Below are positions 40,290 to 51,397 of a DNA stretch of 64,000 nucleotides, one piece after another (position 1 is the stretch's first letter; each line of letters opens with the position of its first letter). Origin of the DNA: Achatina immaculata. Lineage: Eukaryota; Mollusca; Gastropoda; Stylommatophora; Achatinidae. The stretch spans positions 26,040,427 to 26,104,426 of the forward strand of contig CM019713.1 in assembly GCA_009760885.1 (NCBI GenBank), in the 5' to 3' direction. The position numbers were made by a program, and so were the translations under genes. The notes under the pieces are model-generated. The model was not told the DNA's origin, did not search any database, and saw nothing but the letters and a program-made list of their open reading frames with translations.

Positions 40290-40739
40290 GAATGTGATGA
40301 AAATATGAGAAAATATGAAAAAATACTGGAGCTCATTATAAACTAGGCATAATAGAAATCTGCAGGATATCAAAGATTATAAACCCAGGAAATGTTTGTC
40401 CTCTTCGTGTTGCTCAAGTCTTGGGAAGCAAAGGGTTACATTTTAATGTCAGTCTCTCTGCTCACTGTCCTGTCCAGGTAGGAGCCAATTACTTGTCGTG
40501 GTGTTGCGACTTCATGCAGTCTTCCTGTTCTAAATGCAGCGTAAGAGAGAAAAGCAGCGGTAAAAAAAATTGTTATTTTGTAGTTCCCTAGTGTCGCAAT
40601 ATTCAACGACCAAGGAAGATGACAGACGATTGCTCAGACGAATGGTGTGCTTCTCTGCCCGTATTTCTTACAAGGAGGATACCAAAGAAAAAGTTAAGTG
40701 TTTAATTTTTCGTTTATTTCCCCTGTTTTTATCCATAGC

Positions 40740-40870
40740 GTTGTTCTTGTATGTGATCATGGAAAAAACGGCTTTCGCCGAAATATTGGATTATTGAATG
40801 TTGTTAACTGACACGTGCTCGACTTACTTTCTGTCATTCCTGTTCCAGCCCGCTTTCCTCACTTTCCATC
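40740..40870 (+). mobile_element. Possible Penelope-like terminal fragment with hammerhead-like stem
   Basis: 'acggctttcgccgaaatatt' has a perfect CGGC/GCCG stem followed by GAAA. The downstream 'attgaatgttgttaactgac' parallels 36700. Confidence 0.4.
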
Positions 40871-41039
40871 TTTTTTTTTTTTTTGTGTAAAAGTGAATCA
40901 GCCACCTCAATCTATCTTCATTACTAGAACCAGTTTTATTGCACGCCACATATCTAAACTGTAGACGAAACTTACCGTGGACAAGATATTTTTGAATACT
41001 ATTTTAAAGACGAAATGACTGATATTTATTACTAAAGCT

Positions 41040-41158
41040 GTCATGCAAACATTAAACTGGATAGAACAGTCATGCAAACATTAAAGTGGATAGAACAGTC
41101 ATGCAAACATTAAAGTGGATAGAACAGTCATGCAAACATTAAAGTGGATAGAACAGAG
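41040..41158 (+). repeat. 29-bp minisatellite
   Basis: Four units of 'gtcatgcaaacattaaagtg' plus 'gatagaaca'. Confidence 0.93.
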
Positions 41159-41159
41159 G

Positions 41160-42170
41160 ATGTGACATTTTCTATCTAAACTTATTATTCCTGTCACTTT
41201 TTATTCCGTGAGCCGGGTGTTACTTAAAATGGTGAACCGGAAGTGCCGAAAGACAGGGTGAAGGAAAGGATGAAAAATAGCGACGAGGCATTTTGAACCG
41301 AAGAACAATGGCTTCTATCACCGCTGTCGTCGCTTTTCAGTCAGCCCAGCTGTAAAATGTGTACTTGACACATTGTGTTCAGGAAAACTGCTTCTACAAG
41401 TAAAAAGATTCTCAGTGTTATGGAGTTCGTGTACCTTGATCTTTCTCTGTGGATAAGTCATCAGTCAGCCATCGTATGCTTTCGTCAAAAAAGTACTAGT
41501 GTCGACATCTTCTTCATCGTGAGAGATACATTAAAGATGAGATCGGAGCGAGTGGATACTTGTCTGAAGTGGTCGATGTCAAGTGTTGTCTTCAAGCTGT
41601 CCTCGTGTTAACATGCTGCTGTCTTACTGCAGCCAGAACATCTGAGTAGAGATCGACGTGTTCCTTGCGACGGTGGGTGGTAGAGCTCGCTGACAAACGT
41701 CCATCTTGGATCCGTGTAGGAAAAAAAGAACTATAGCTAAACCACGTTCAGTCGAAGTACCGATGAAACGAAACTTCCAGTCTTTATTAGATCCATCAGT
41801 CAAACAACTGAGGCCAGCCACATAGACAGGAAAGACTGTAACAAGCTGCTTCCGCTGTCTTCACGGATTTAATCATAAGATGGATCACATTCTGACCGAG
41901 CTTTTGTCGTGAAATAATCTTCACACAGACCTATCGGATTATTAACATTTGATCCACCGCTTTTTTCACTGAGTTTTTGTTGTAAAATAATCCTCAGACA
42001 GGATGGTAGACAGTAATTTCTGCAATAATGCAAAAAGGTGTAATTCTGAAATGAAAATGTAATAACTAACCTTAGTTGTTTAATTGTTTTATATTTGAAC
42101 ATTTTGAGCACTTAAAGATTTTCTGGTTATTGTGCTCTTAATAATAGCCCAACGTTAATGTGCTCTTAAT
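41160..42170. other. No recognised gene
   Basis: Contains short ORFs only. No exon with a family match, no tandem array and no terminal-repeat element seen. Confidence 0.3.
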
Positions 42171-42171
42171 A

Positions 42172-43428
42172 CGATGGGTGATTGATAAATTCTCGGCATA
42201 AGGTACAACGGATTATTTGTGGAAAACGTTTTTGGGTTATTTCTCAACATAGTCCCCTTGCAAGTTTATGCACTTAGTCCAGCCATCCTGGAGCATACGG
42301 ATCCCTTCTTTGTAAAAGACAGCATCTTGTGACAGTAGAAAGTGGTCTACAGCTTGAATGACGTCATGATCTGAAGCAAATTTGCCACCACTGGTCTCCT
42401 TGTTTAGTTTGGTAAACAGGTAATAGTCCGAAGTGGCCAAATCTGGGGAATAAGGAGGATGTTCAAGAAGCTGGAAGCCGCATTCATGAATGGCAGCCAT
42501 TGCCACGGCCGACTTGTGAACTGGAGCACTGTCTTGATGAAAGATGACTCCTCTCGTCAATTTCCCTCCACGGTTTTCCTTCAATTTGACCCGCAGTTGC
42601 TTCACAAGATTAGCGTAATAGGCCCCGGTGACCGTTCTGCCCTTTTGAAGATAGTCTACCAACAGCACACCTTCTGAATCCCAAAAGATGGAAGCCATCA
42701 CTTTGCCTGCAGACAGAACCACCCTTTGCTTTCTTTGGAGGTGTTCTTTGGTTTCTGGTTGAAAATGATGAACCCAAGTCTCATCCATAGTCACAAATTG
42801 CTGAAGAAACCTTTCAGAATCTGCAGAAAATTGGCCAAGATTGTCTCTTGAAATGTTGAGATGCTGTCGTTTGTGATCAGCTCCAAGAAGTTTCGGGACC
42901 CATCGAGCAGAGACCTTTGTCATTTGAAGATCATTGTGAATAATGGCACGAACACGTTCCTGGGAGTTGCCCAATTCAGTAGCAATGTACCCGCACAGTT
43001 AGTCGTCGATCCTCCATTATCATGTCATGGATTCTGCCAGTGGTGTCATCTGCGGTTACCGTTCTTGGTCTTCCTAGACGGGATTATCTTCCATAATCTC
43101 TCTTCTATGTTTTGAATTGAGCTGCCCATATCTTCACTGTGCTGTGAGAAGGGGCACACTCTCCATCATCTCGTCATGGATTTCCATCAATGATAAGCCC
43201 TTGATGCAGAGGTAGCAAATGACTGCTCGATGAGAAATTTTATCCATTTTCTCAATTTCTGCCACCCCTTGCCACTTCAGCAGCCTGTAAAAAAAATTTG
43301 GTTGCAGTTAATTTCTTGAAACTTGGTGTTTAATCTTACATTAACCTGATCTACAAATGCACCTAATGTCAACTGTGTGTTTCAAGTATTTGCACAACCT
43401 GTGCCGAGAACATATCAATCGGCCCTCG
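42172..43428 (-). mobile_element. Mariner transposon (inactive), 1257 bp
   Basis: Terminal inverted repeats 'cgatgggtgattgataaatt' (left) and the complement of 'atatcaatcggccctcg' (right), flanked by TA (42170-42171 and 43429-43430). The length is typical of mariner. The transposase is on the minus strand and is broken near its N-terminus. Confidence 0.9.
42237..43257 (-). pseudogene. Mariner transposase (DD34D), disrupted
   Basis: The N-terminal part reads MDKISHRAVICYLCIKGLSL near 43250, then loses frame before 42974, where a 245-codon frame continues to the stop at 42237. Catalytic residues are readable: D in TMDETWVHHF, D in HQDSAPVHKS and D in SPDLATSDYYLF. There are 34 residues between the second and third, so DD34D. 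WVPK and HPPYSPDL family blocks are present. The N-terminal helix-turn-helix region carries at least one frameshift and stop. Confidence 0.9.
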
Positions 43429-43599
43429 TAATATTCCGACGTTAATGTAGAGTGTTATATTATAACCCTTTGAGTAGTTGAGAAATGTTAAAATTAAGAA
43501 GATGAACGCCGTTCTTTGGGAAAAAAATATGAGAACATAAATCATTGTAGATATAACTACCATTGCTCTTTTTTCTCATATCACTTACAATATAATATA

Positions 43600-45567
43600 A
43601 TGTAGTATATCAGACATGGTTCCAGTAAAGAAAACACAAAAGAATGGATGGATTACAGCAGGTACACTAGAAAACTGATAAACCAACGTAGAGAAATGAA
43701 GACGCAATGGAAAGTGACAAACAACAACAAAGAGAAATATAAAACTTTAACAAAAGAAGTACGAAGAAACATAAGAAAAGACAAAAAACAATACATACGA
43801 GATTGTTGTGAAAGAATAGAAGAACATCAGAAATGTGGAAGAGAGTGAAATGTTTAAAGAAATGAAAACATTGACGAGAAATGTCACACCTAAGCTAAAT
43901 GTAATTTGTGATGAGATGGGGAATACCTTGACAGAGACAGAGGAAATTCTAGAAAGATGGAAGGAATATTGCAAAGGAATGTATGAAACAACCGACTGTG
44001 GAAGCAGAAATCAACAGTGTGAATTATTATTGGAGGAGAAAGAACCTGACCCGACCTTAGAAGAAGTTTTATGGGCAATAAAGAATCTGAAAAATGGTAA
44101 ATCACCAGGATGTGATGAGATGACAGCTGAATTTATTAAAGCAGAAGGAAAGGAGTGTGCAACAATCTATCATGCACTATGTAAAAAGATATGCCATTCA
44201 GGTATTGGGGCAAAAGAATGGAAAAGAACTGTATTCATACCACTGCCAAAAAAGGGTAACCTGAAATTATGCACAAACTACAGAACTTTTGCCCTGATTA
44301 GTCATGCCAGTAAAATTCTGTTAAAAATCATAATGGGTAGACTTCGTAAGAAAATAGAAGAAGAAGTCAATATGGCCCAAGCTGGTTTCAGGCAAGGAAG
44401 AGGATCAAGAGATCATATATTCAGTCTAAGATTAATAATAGAGAAATGCAGAGAGTTTAATGTGAATCTATATTTATCTTTTATAGACTACTCAAAGGCA
44501 TTTGATTGTGTACAACACCAGAAACTTTGAGAAATAATGGGAAAAATGGGATTTCCAACACATTTGATACAATTAACATCACTGCAGTATCTAGACCAAC
44601 AAGCAGCAGTAAGAATAAATGGTGAAACAACAACTTGGTTTGACATAAAACAAGGGGTCCGTCAGGGGTGCATACTGTCGCCTTAATTATTTAACTTGTA
44701 TACTGAAAATATAATGAGGAATGTTAGAGAAGATGTAGACAAAGAATATTACGATGCCATAACAATTGGAGGTTATGAAATACCAGAGATTAGATATGCT
44801 GATAACACAGTGTTACTATCCACAACACAAAAAGGAATGGAAAAACTAATTATGTCAGTCCGTAAGAACAGTGAAGAGCAGAACCTCTATCTTAATGCAA
44901 AGAAAACTAAATTGATGACAACTGACAAAACAAACAAGGCAACTGAAATATGTATCAATGAGGAAAAACTGGAAGAAGCGGAGAGTTTTGAATATCTTGG
45001 ATCACTACCAACTAATAATGAGATACAATGAGGGACATTAAAAGGAGGACATCTATCGCTCTTCAGAAAGTAAAACAAATAAAGAATCTGTGGAGAGGGG
45101 CAGACAGAATCACAAAAATAAGATTTTTAAGGGCATGTATCTTTCCCATCGCAACATATGCCTGTGAGACCTGGACACTTAACAAAACAGCTGAGAAACA
45201 CATAAATGTCTTTGAATGTAAATGCTACAGAAGAGTTCTCCAAATATCGTGGACACAAAAAAGAACAAATATATCTATACTACGAGAGCTTAATATTGAA
45301 GAAGGCTGGCTAGTAAAGAAGATTAAAGAGAGAAAACTCAAATATTTTGGACACATTAAACGTTATGATAATTTAGAGAAGACCGTACTGTAAGTATACA
45401 TAATGGGAAAAAGAAAAAGAGGAAGACCAAAACGAAGATGGCTGCAAGACATCGTTGACGATCTGCAAATGGATGCATTAGCAGCATGCCATCTTGCTCA
45501 CAACCGAGAGGTCTACAGGAGTGCTGTTTGGGAGGCAAAGTTCCGCAAGGGACATGCAAATGAATGA
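43600..45567 (+). mobile_element. LINE-A, longest copy, reverse transcriptase pseudogene
   Basis: Reads from an RT N-terminal region (RRNIRKDKKQYIRDCCERIE) through palm motifs NLKNGKSPGCDEMTAEFIKA, KRTVFIPLPKKGN, AQAGFRQGRGSRDHI, LYLSFIDYSKAFDCVQ and VRQGCILSP to the active-site box, here YADNTVLL instead of YADD. Thumb and C-terminal blocks follow (ACIFPIATYACETWTLNKTA, RGRPKRRWLQDIVDDL, EAKFRKGHANE). Stops after HQKL and ILSP, plus frameshifts near 43850 and 45030, inactivate it. Ends in gaatgaatg. No endonuclease part is present, so it is 5'-truncated. Confidence 0.92.
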
Positions 45568-45945
45568 ATGTTCCTCTCTACAGCTTCTTCAGTTGTTTTA
45601 CTTTTTGAAGAGCGATAGATGTCCTCCTTTTAATTTCCCTCATTGCATCTCCACTACTAGTTTGTAGTGATCCAAGATATTCAAAACTCTCCACTTCTTC
45701 AAGTTTTTCCTCATTGATACATATTTCAGCTGCCTTGTTTGTTTTGTTAGTTGTCATCAAATTAATTTTCTTTGCATTAAGATAGAGGTTCTGCTCTTCA
45801 CTGTTCTTACGGACTGACATAATTAGTTTTTCCATTCCTTTTTTGTGTTGTGGACAGTAACACTGTGTCATCAGCATATCTAATTTCTGGTATTTCATAA
45901 CCTCTAATTGTTATGGCATCGTAATATTCTTTTATTATTACGACT
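45568..45945 (-). mobile_element. LINE-A internal fragment in opposite orientation
   Basis: The minus strand reads IPEIRY-like sequence (MKYQKLDMLM in a shifted frame), LIMSVRKNSEEQNLYLNAKK, SFEYLGSLQTSSGDAMREIK and QKVKQLKKL. It lacks the 3' end and starts directly at the tail of the plus-strand copy, giving a head-to-head arrangement. Confidence 0.85.
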
Positions 45946-46029
45946 GCTTTTTGTTTTCAGTACATATTAAAAAGAATTATTCTCAGACTTTTGCCGTCAT
46001 TATTTATATTCTCCAACATTTTCACGATT

Positions 46030-46412
46030 TGGTCATGATTTTGAGATAAAATGCTTAAGAAAAATAGTAATCAAGACAAGAAGGGATCAAGTAGGAAATG
46101 AAATAATCCGGCAAATGGTATGAACAAAACCTGTTAATGACTACATCGATAATCAGTGAGTTAAGTAGTTCGGACATTTCATGCGCATGAATCCAGGACA
46201 ATCAGCGGCACAGGCATACAACTGGAAAACATCTGGATACAGGCCACGAGGACGACCAAGGAAAAGGTGGATAGATGGGGGGAAAGACACAATGAGGAAA
46301 CATACTATGACAGCTACCCAGGCCTCCCACCCTGCTGTGGACCAATGTCTGAAACTCCCTGCGACGGTAATGACATAAACAGGCTGCTAAGAAGAAGAAG
46401 AAGAAGAAGAAG
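46030..46412 (+). mobile_element. LINE-D 3' end with (AAG)n tail
   Basis: Reads RTFHAHE/FGHFMRMNPGQSAA then SGYRPRGRPRKRWIDGGKD, the C-terminal GRPRxRW block common to RTE-like RTs. The 3' UTR ends in 'aacaggctgctaagaagaag'. Its AAG/GAA tail is like that of the modular non-autonomous element. Confidence 0.78.
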
Positions 46413-46978
46413 AAGAGAAGATGTCATGTTTAGCTTTATTCATTGCTTAAAAGCAGCATACAGATAAGTCTTTCTGTACTTCTAAAGTGCTCTCTGTCAG
46501 AGAATGGAAAGCCCAGCTTGAGATCATCAAACAGCACGAAAGATAAAGTGAGAACAGAGACAGGGAAATGCCAAGACAAAAACACACACACACACACACA
46601 AATCACAGACAGTGAAACGTGACTGAAGTCTGCTGGCACGGCAACTCATGATGATGATGATGATGATAGGGAAGAATTCTTTAGAAGACAGGAAAATGAG
46701 ACGTAAAGTAGGAGAACGTAACTCTCAAAAAGTTCTCCTTGGGCGGAACTTAAATGTGAAGCGAACTTGACCGTGAGACAAAGAAGGACTGACTTCGTCT
46801 AGAAAGTTCCTCTCTCCCCACCCTCCCCAAAAATTATTTCAGTCTAGGTCCATGGTCTGTGTCATGTCCTCTTTTTTTTTTTTTAAAGCCTTTAACAAAT
46901 AAGATCCATTCAAGTTTAACCACTTTATGGGGAAAAAGATTTTTGTCGTTTTACGTTTATTTTTTGTGTTACTTCTTT
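46413..46978. other. No recognised gene; small CA and GAT microsatellites
   Basis: Contains (AC)n at about 46580-46600 and (ATG)n at about 46648-46668. Otherwise unremarkable. Confidence 0.4.
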
Positions 46979-46981
46979 TGA

Positions 46982-47014
<33 letters not shown>

Positions 47015-47015
47015 G

Positions 47016-47086
<71 letters not shown>

Positions 47087-47345
47087 GCTTGACTGTCTGT
47101 CTGACTGCCTGCCTGTCTGTCTGCCTGCCTGTCTGTCTGTCTGCTTGTCTGTATCTTTGTCTGTATGTCTGTCTGTCTATTTGTCTGCCTGTCTGTCTGC
47201 CTGTCTGTATCTTTGCCTGTATGTCTGTCTGTCTATTTGTCTGCCTGTCTGTCTGCCTGCTTGTATGTCTGTCTGTCTGTTTGTCTGCCTGTCTGTCTGC
47301 CTGCTTGTACGTCTGTCTGTTTCTTTATCAGTCTATCTATCATTC
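46979..47345 (+). repeat. (ATCT)n / (GTCT)n / (GCCT)n microsatellite
   Basis: A pure atct block followed by interspersed gtct and gcct units. Long ORFs here reflect repeat composition. Confidence 0.97.
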
Positions 47346-47535
47346 ATTGTCTGTATCGTCTTACCTGTGACCTATTGCAACACTAGTCTTTCAGAGAAAA
47401 GTAAATTCCGTGAACTCCAAGTCTAATATTTCTTATGTGTTTCCTCTTTTTCAGAAAAAAATAATCAGATTTTGATAAGTAAATGGTCTGATTGTAGTCA
47501 AACTGGCAAGCCAAAAACGTCAGCTTGGATTCATG

Positions 47536-47628
47536 GAAAAATTTCAACCAGGAACGGGGAGATAAACGTTCACTAGATGGGAAAATGTCAACGAGGAACG
47601 GGGAGATAAACGTTCACGAGATTGAAAA
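47536..47628 (+). repeat. Two-unit direct repeat, about 48-49 bp
   Basis: 'aggaacggggagataaacgt' 'tcac' with surrounding bases occurs twice. Confidence 0.8.
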
Positions 47629-47714
47629 ATGTCATCTTAAGCCATTAATCTCTCATAATTCATACACAAAAGAAACCAAGAAGGTGCAAATGTCTGATCT
47701 GAAGCTTTTTTGTC

Positions 47715-47831
47715 TTGCATAATTCATGTCAATAACATGGAACTGTGTGACTTTAAGCCTTCGTTCTTGCGTAATTCATGTCAATAACATGGAATTGTGT
47801 GACTTTAAGACCTCGTTCTTGCGTAATTCAG
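47715..47831 (+). repeat. 52-bp direct repeats abutting an exon acceptor
   Basis: Two to three units of 'ttgcgtaattcatgtcaata' plus 'acatggaactgtgtgacttt' plus 'aagccttcgttc'. The last unit ends in 'gcgtaattcag', which serves as the acceptor of the CD225 exon. Confidence 0.85.
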
Positions 47832-48184
47832 CTACCAACCACATCAGCAGTAGAGAGAACTGCTGGAATGCAGGCAGCAAGATAAAGCCAGCAGTGACGT
47901 ACATCCCTCAAACACATTTTACTATTGGCTTGTTAGTTGCCTGTTGCTTCAACCCGCCTCTGGGAGTAGTTGCTGTGTACTTGTCTTTAAGAGCCGCGGC
48001 AGCGTACCGTGACGGCGACAGCGCCAGTGGAGCGTGGAGAGCCCGCTTGTCTATTGTGCTGAGTTTGATAGGGATCATGCTGACCATGATGGTGATTGGC
48101 AGCATCGTTGTGTATATCGCCGTCAATAAACACAACAGCAGGACAATACACAACCGCCCAGGGTCATCATCATTCAGTTTTTGA
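47832..48184 (+). CDS. CD225/dispanin (IFITM/PRRT-like) membrane protein, terminal exon
   Basis: Exon start inferred from 'gcgtaattcag|ctaccaacc'; the frame runs to TGA at 48182-48184. The CD225 domain is clear: first membrane segment with the signature ACCFNPPLGVVAVYLSLRA, a cytosolic loop with YRDGDSASGAWRARLS (conserved GD), and a second segment LSIVLSLIGIMLTMMVIGSI, ending in a short polar tail. Family knowledge: dispanins are small two-pass proteins including IFITMs and PRRTs, with roles in membrane fusion control; subfamily and role here are unknown. Upstream exons were not found in the preceding microsatellite-rich DNA. An ATG at 47726 would extend the frame through the direct repeats, which I think is spurious. 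Confidence 0.82.
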
Positions 48185-48280
48185 TGAGTTTTTCGATGGA
48201 AGATTTCAAATGTTTGATGCAGTTTTACACTAACTGAAGTGATGAGAAACGATTTACAAAAGATAACAGAGTTTACGTAA

Positions 48281-48286
48281 AATAAA
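48281..48286 (+). terminator. Poly(A) signal AATAAA of the CD225 gene
   Basis: Canonical hexamer 97 bp after the stop codon, followed by an A-rich stretch. Confidence 0.65.
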
Positions 48287-48294
48287 AAAAAACT

Positions 48295-48355
48295 GTCAAA
48301 ACAACAAAGACAACCAATATTTCAGCCATACAAGGTACTGTCCTCTCCGAGAACA
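48295..48355 (-). mobile_element. Short Penelope-like terminal fragment
   Basis: The minus strand reads 'ccttgtatggctgaaatatt' then 'ggttgtc', parallel to the PLE end at 17041-17075. Confidence 0.3.
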
Positions 48356-48829
48356 AGAGATTAGACCTGCAACAATAATTAAGTGAAAGAAAATAGTAAA
48401 ACTTGACATTCCTTGACTTGTTGAAAGTTTTCGGTGATTGTGTGTTGTGTTCGTACACAGTGCAAGAATTATAACCTACATTTTTTTATCTCTTCTTGAT
48501 CTGATTAATTTAGAACCGAACGAAGAGTACTTCCTACAAGTGACACTAATAAATGTCTGTATGGCCGTCTCGTTTTTTTCCCTCCCTGCTCATACAGGAC
48601 AAAAACATTTTTTTTTTTTCACGTAATCTGAGACTATGCAAACACTACACTCTGCAGATTTGAGAATATCATGATTCTCCACAGAGACTTAAGAGACCAA
48701 ACAGGTTCCCAGAAAAGAGAATGGATGGAAACTAGGCGCCCACGAAGAGCTGCTGCTGACGACTGGATTCATGATGGTCACCCATCTGCTGGTCTAAGTG
48801 ACTGAAAAAAAAATTCTAAAAAATCAAGA

Positions 48830-49395
48830 CCTCTCAAAGCGCACTATACAAAAGGTCCCTGTCGACAGGTGCAGGATACAATGTCCTTCCATAACCCTTG
48901 ATCCCTTGTTCATCTCAACAGGGTTGTCACTGAGCAAGTCCCGTGCCATTATGCCAAACCATCAAACATCTTTTCTCTCTGTCTTCCATATGTCTCTTCT
49001 ACCTTCGATCTTCCCCTGTTGCCATTAGGTGCTCTAGCCCTCCCCTCCTCCAGAGTCCACCACACCCCACACATATTTGGATCGCCGTTTTCTGAGCCTC
49101 TTTCAGATATTCCACGTTCGATTTTCTCGCTGTCCGTTGTACCTTCAGCATTTCTTCTTAAGAACCACATTTCAGCCGATTCTAGCCTTCTTATACCTTT
49201 AAGGACCGTCCAAACGCACTCATAGAAGAGGACTGGTTCCGTGTAACACTGTAGCTCTCTCTTCCTGACTCTCACAGATAGTGATTTTTAAGTAGGTATT
49301 TCAGCTTATGAAAGGAGGTCTTGGCTTGTGCAGTTCTTCTTTTAACTCGAGTGATACATTTTCCATCTGATGTTAGCAAGGTGCCCAACTACTTA
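48830..49395 (-). mobile_element. LINE-G RT C-terminal fragment
   Basis: The minus strand reads YFYECVW-type thumb sequence (LQCYTEPVLFYECVWTVLKG), ESAEMWFLRRN and a downstream G-R-rich block. This is the 'AAEMWFLRRM' region of RTE-like RTs and is also present in LINE-C (AAEMWFIRRM). Heavily decayed. Confidence 0.65.
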
Positions 49396-49445
49396 AAACT
49401 GTCAGCTTGGTTTAGTTTTGTGTCTTTTGCTTGTATGGTGCACCT

Positions 49446-49467
49446 GGGGTGGGGGAGGGGAGGGGGG
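49446..49467 (+). other. G-quadruplex-type motif
   Basis: Runs of 4, 5, 4 and 6 G separated by single bases. It lies at the 5' edge of LINE-H. Confidence 0.65.
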
Positions 49468-49469
49468 AA

Positions 49470-50041
49470 ATTCGGGATATTTTTGAAATACCTTGGGACC
49501 ATGTTCGATGGGACGTTATCTATCAACCATCACGTGGACGCGGTCATTCAGAAACCAAAGAAGGGGCTCAGCAATGTGAAGGTCATGGCAAGTGCTGATC
49601 TGCCACAGCGAACACTCTTCTGGCTGATATGGGCGTTGGTGATGTCGATGGTTGGGTATGGCCTTGACCTTATGACTTTGTTCACGACTCAGATAACCAG
49701 GGCTTGAAAGAATCCAAAATGGGGCCATGAGAGCAGTTCTGGGGTGCAGCAGGGATGGTCCGAGCATAGCTTTGCCCTACTTTCTGGGTATGCTGAGAGT
49801 GAAAGTAAGGCGCAAGTATGCGAAAGTGAAGGCGTACCTGAAGATTACCGGTACGGTAACCACCCCACCCCCCTTTCTGTCAGAGCGGAACTCAGTAAAG
49901 CACATGCGCACCAGGTAAGGGAGATTGTGGATGGTGGAGGAGGAAGACGCACCACCGGCAGCCTGTGACCCAGAGCACGTGTCTCTAGAACTGGGATGGA
50001 CTAACTGACAAATATGCTAAATTTAATGAAGGTTGTAATAA
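49470..50041 (+). mobile_element. LINE-H (RT + RNase H group), part 1
   Basis: Reads KYLGTMFDGTLSINHHVDAV, LPQRTLFWLIWALVMSMVGY and, after a frameshift, RIQNGAMRAVLGCSRD, the thumb/connection region of I/jockey-type RTs. Continues to TDKYAKFNEGCNKA, where LINE-A interrupts. Continues at 52268. Confidence 0.8.
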
Positions 50042-51352
50042 AGCTGGTCTTAGGCAAGGAAGAGGATCGAGAGATCATATATTCAATATAAGATTAATAA
50101 TAGAGAAATGCAGAGAGTTTAATGTGAATCTATATTTATCTTTTATAGACTACTCAAAGGCATTTGATTGTGTACAACACCAGAAACTTTGGGAAATAAT
50201 AGAAAAAAATGGGATTTCCAACACATTTGATACAATTAACATCACTGCTGTATCTAGACCAACAAGCAGCAGTAAGAATAAATGGTGAAACAACAACTTG
50301 GTTTGACATAAAACAAGGGGTCCGTCAGGGGTGCATATTGTCACCCTACTTATTTAACTTGTATACTGAAAATATAAATTAAATACGAGGGTTTTCAGTG
50401 CAAAGTTATCTGTGGAGAACATACCTCCAGCAGCTTTAGGGTACAAACAGGAGTGAAGCAGGGATGTGTACTATCACCAACGTTATTTATCTTGGCAGTA
50501 GACTGGTTAATGAAGGAGCCAACATCAGACAAACGCAGAGGATTACAATGGTCCCTTGACACAGTGCTGGAGGACCTTGACTTTGCGGACGACATTTGTC
50601 TACTATCAAGCAGCCACAAAGATATGTAAGATAAAATAAACAAGCTAACTCAGAATGCAAACAACATAGGACTAAAGATCAACGTAGGAAAGACAAAGTT
50701 AATGAAGCAAAATGTGAACAACAGAAATGTACTCAGAGTAGATAGCAAGTTAGTGGAGGAAGTCAATGAATTTGTATACCTTGGCAATAGAGTAGTAGAA
50801 AATGGAGACAACACAGAGGACATCAACAGCAGACTTACTAGAGCAAACCAGGCTTTTGCAGTGCTGCAGACTATATGGAAATCTAAAAAAACTAAGCATA
50901 AATACGAAAATCAGGATATTTAAGTGTAATGTTCTAAGTGTACTACTCTATGGAAGTGAATGCTGGAAAATCACCAAAACTATAGAAAACAAGTAGAATT
51001 CTTTCCAGACTAAATGTTTACGAAGAATTAGAAAAATATTTTGATAAAACACCATAAGAAATAACATCTTGTTGGCAGAAATGCAGATGAAGCCACTGAC
51101 AATTATTGAGGAAAGACGCTGGCGATGGTTGGGACTTGTGCTCCGAATGATTGACAACTCACTACCAAAAATAGCACTAAGATGGACACCACAGGGGAAA
51201 AGAAGTAAGGGTAGACCAAAAGAGACATGGAGAAGAACAACAGAAAGGATGTTGAGCAATAGAGGGCTCACCTGGGCAAGAGCAGAAAAAAGGCAAAGGA
51301 CAGGCATTTGTGGAAAACCATTGTGGAAGCCCCATGTGCCCTGGGCACTTAA

Positions 51353-51397
<45 letters not shown>

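Noticed and set aside
46927..47426. Hydrophobic ORFs rich in YLSI and CLSV
   Set aside because: Translation of atct/gtct microsatellite.
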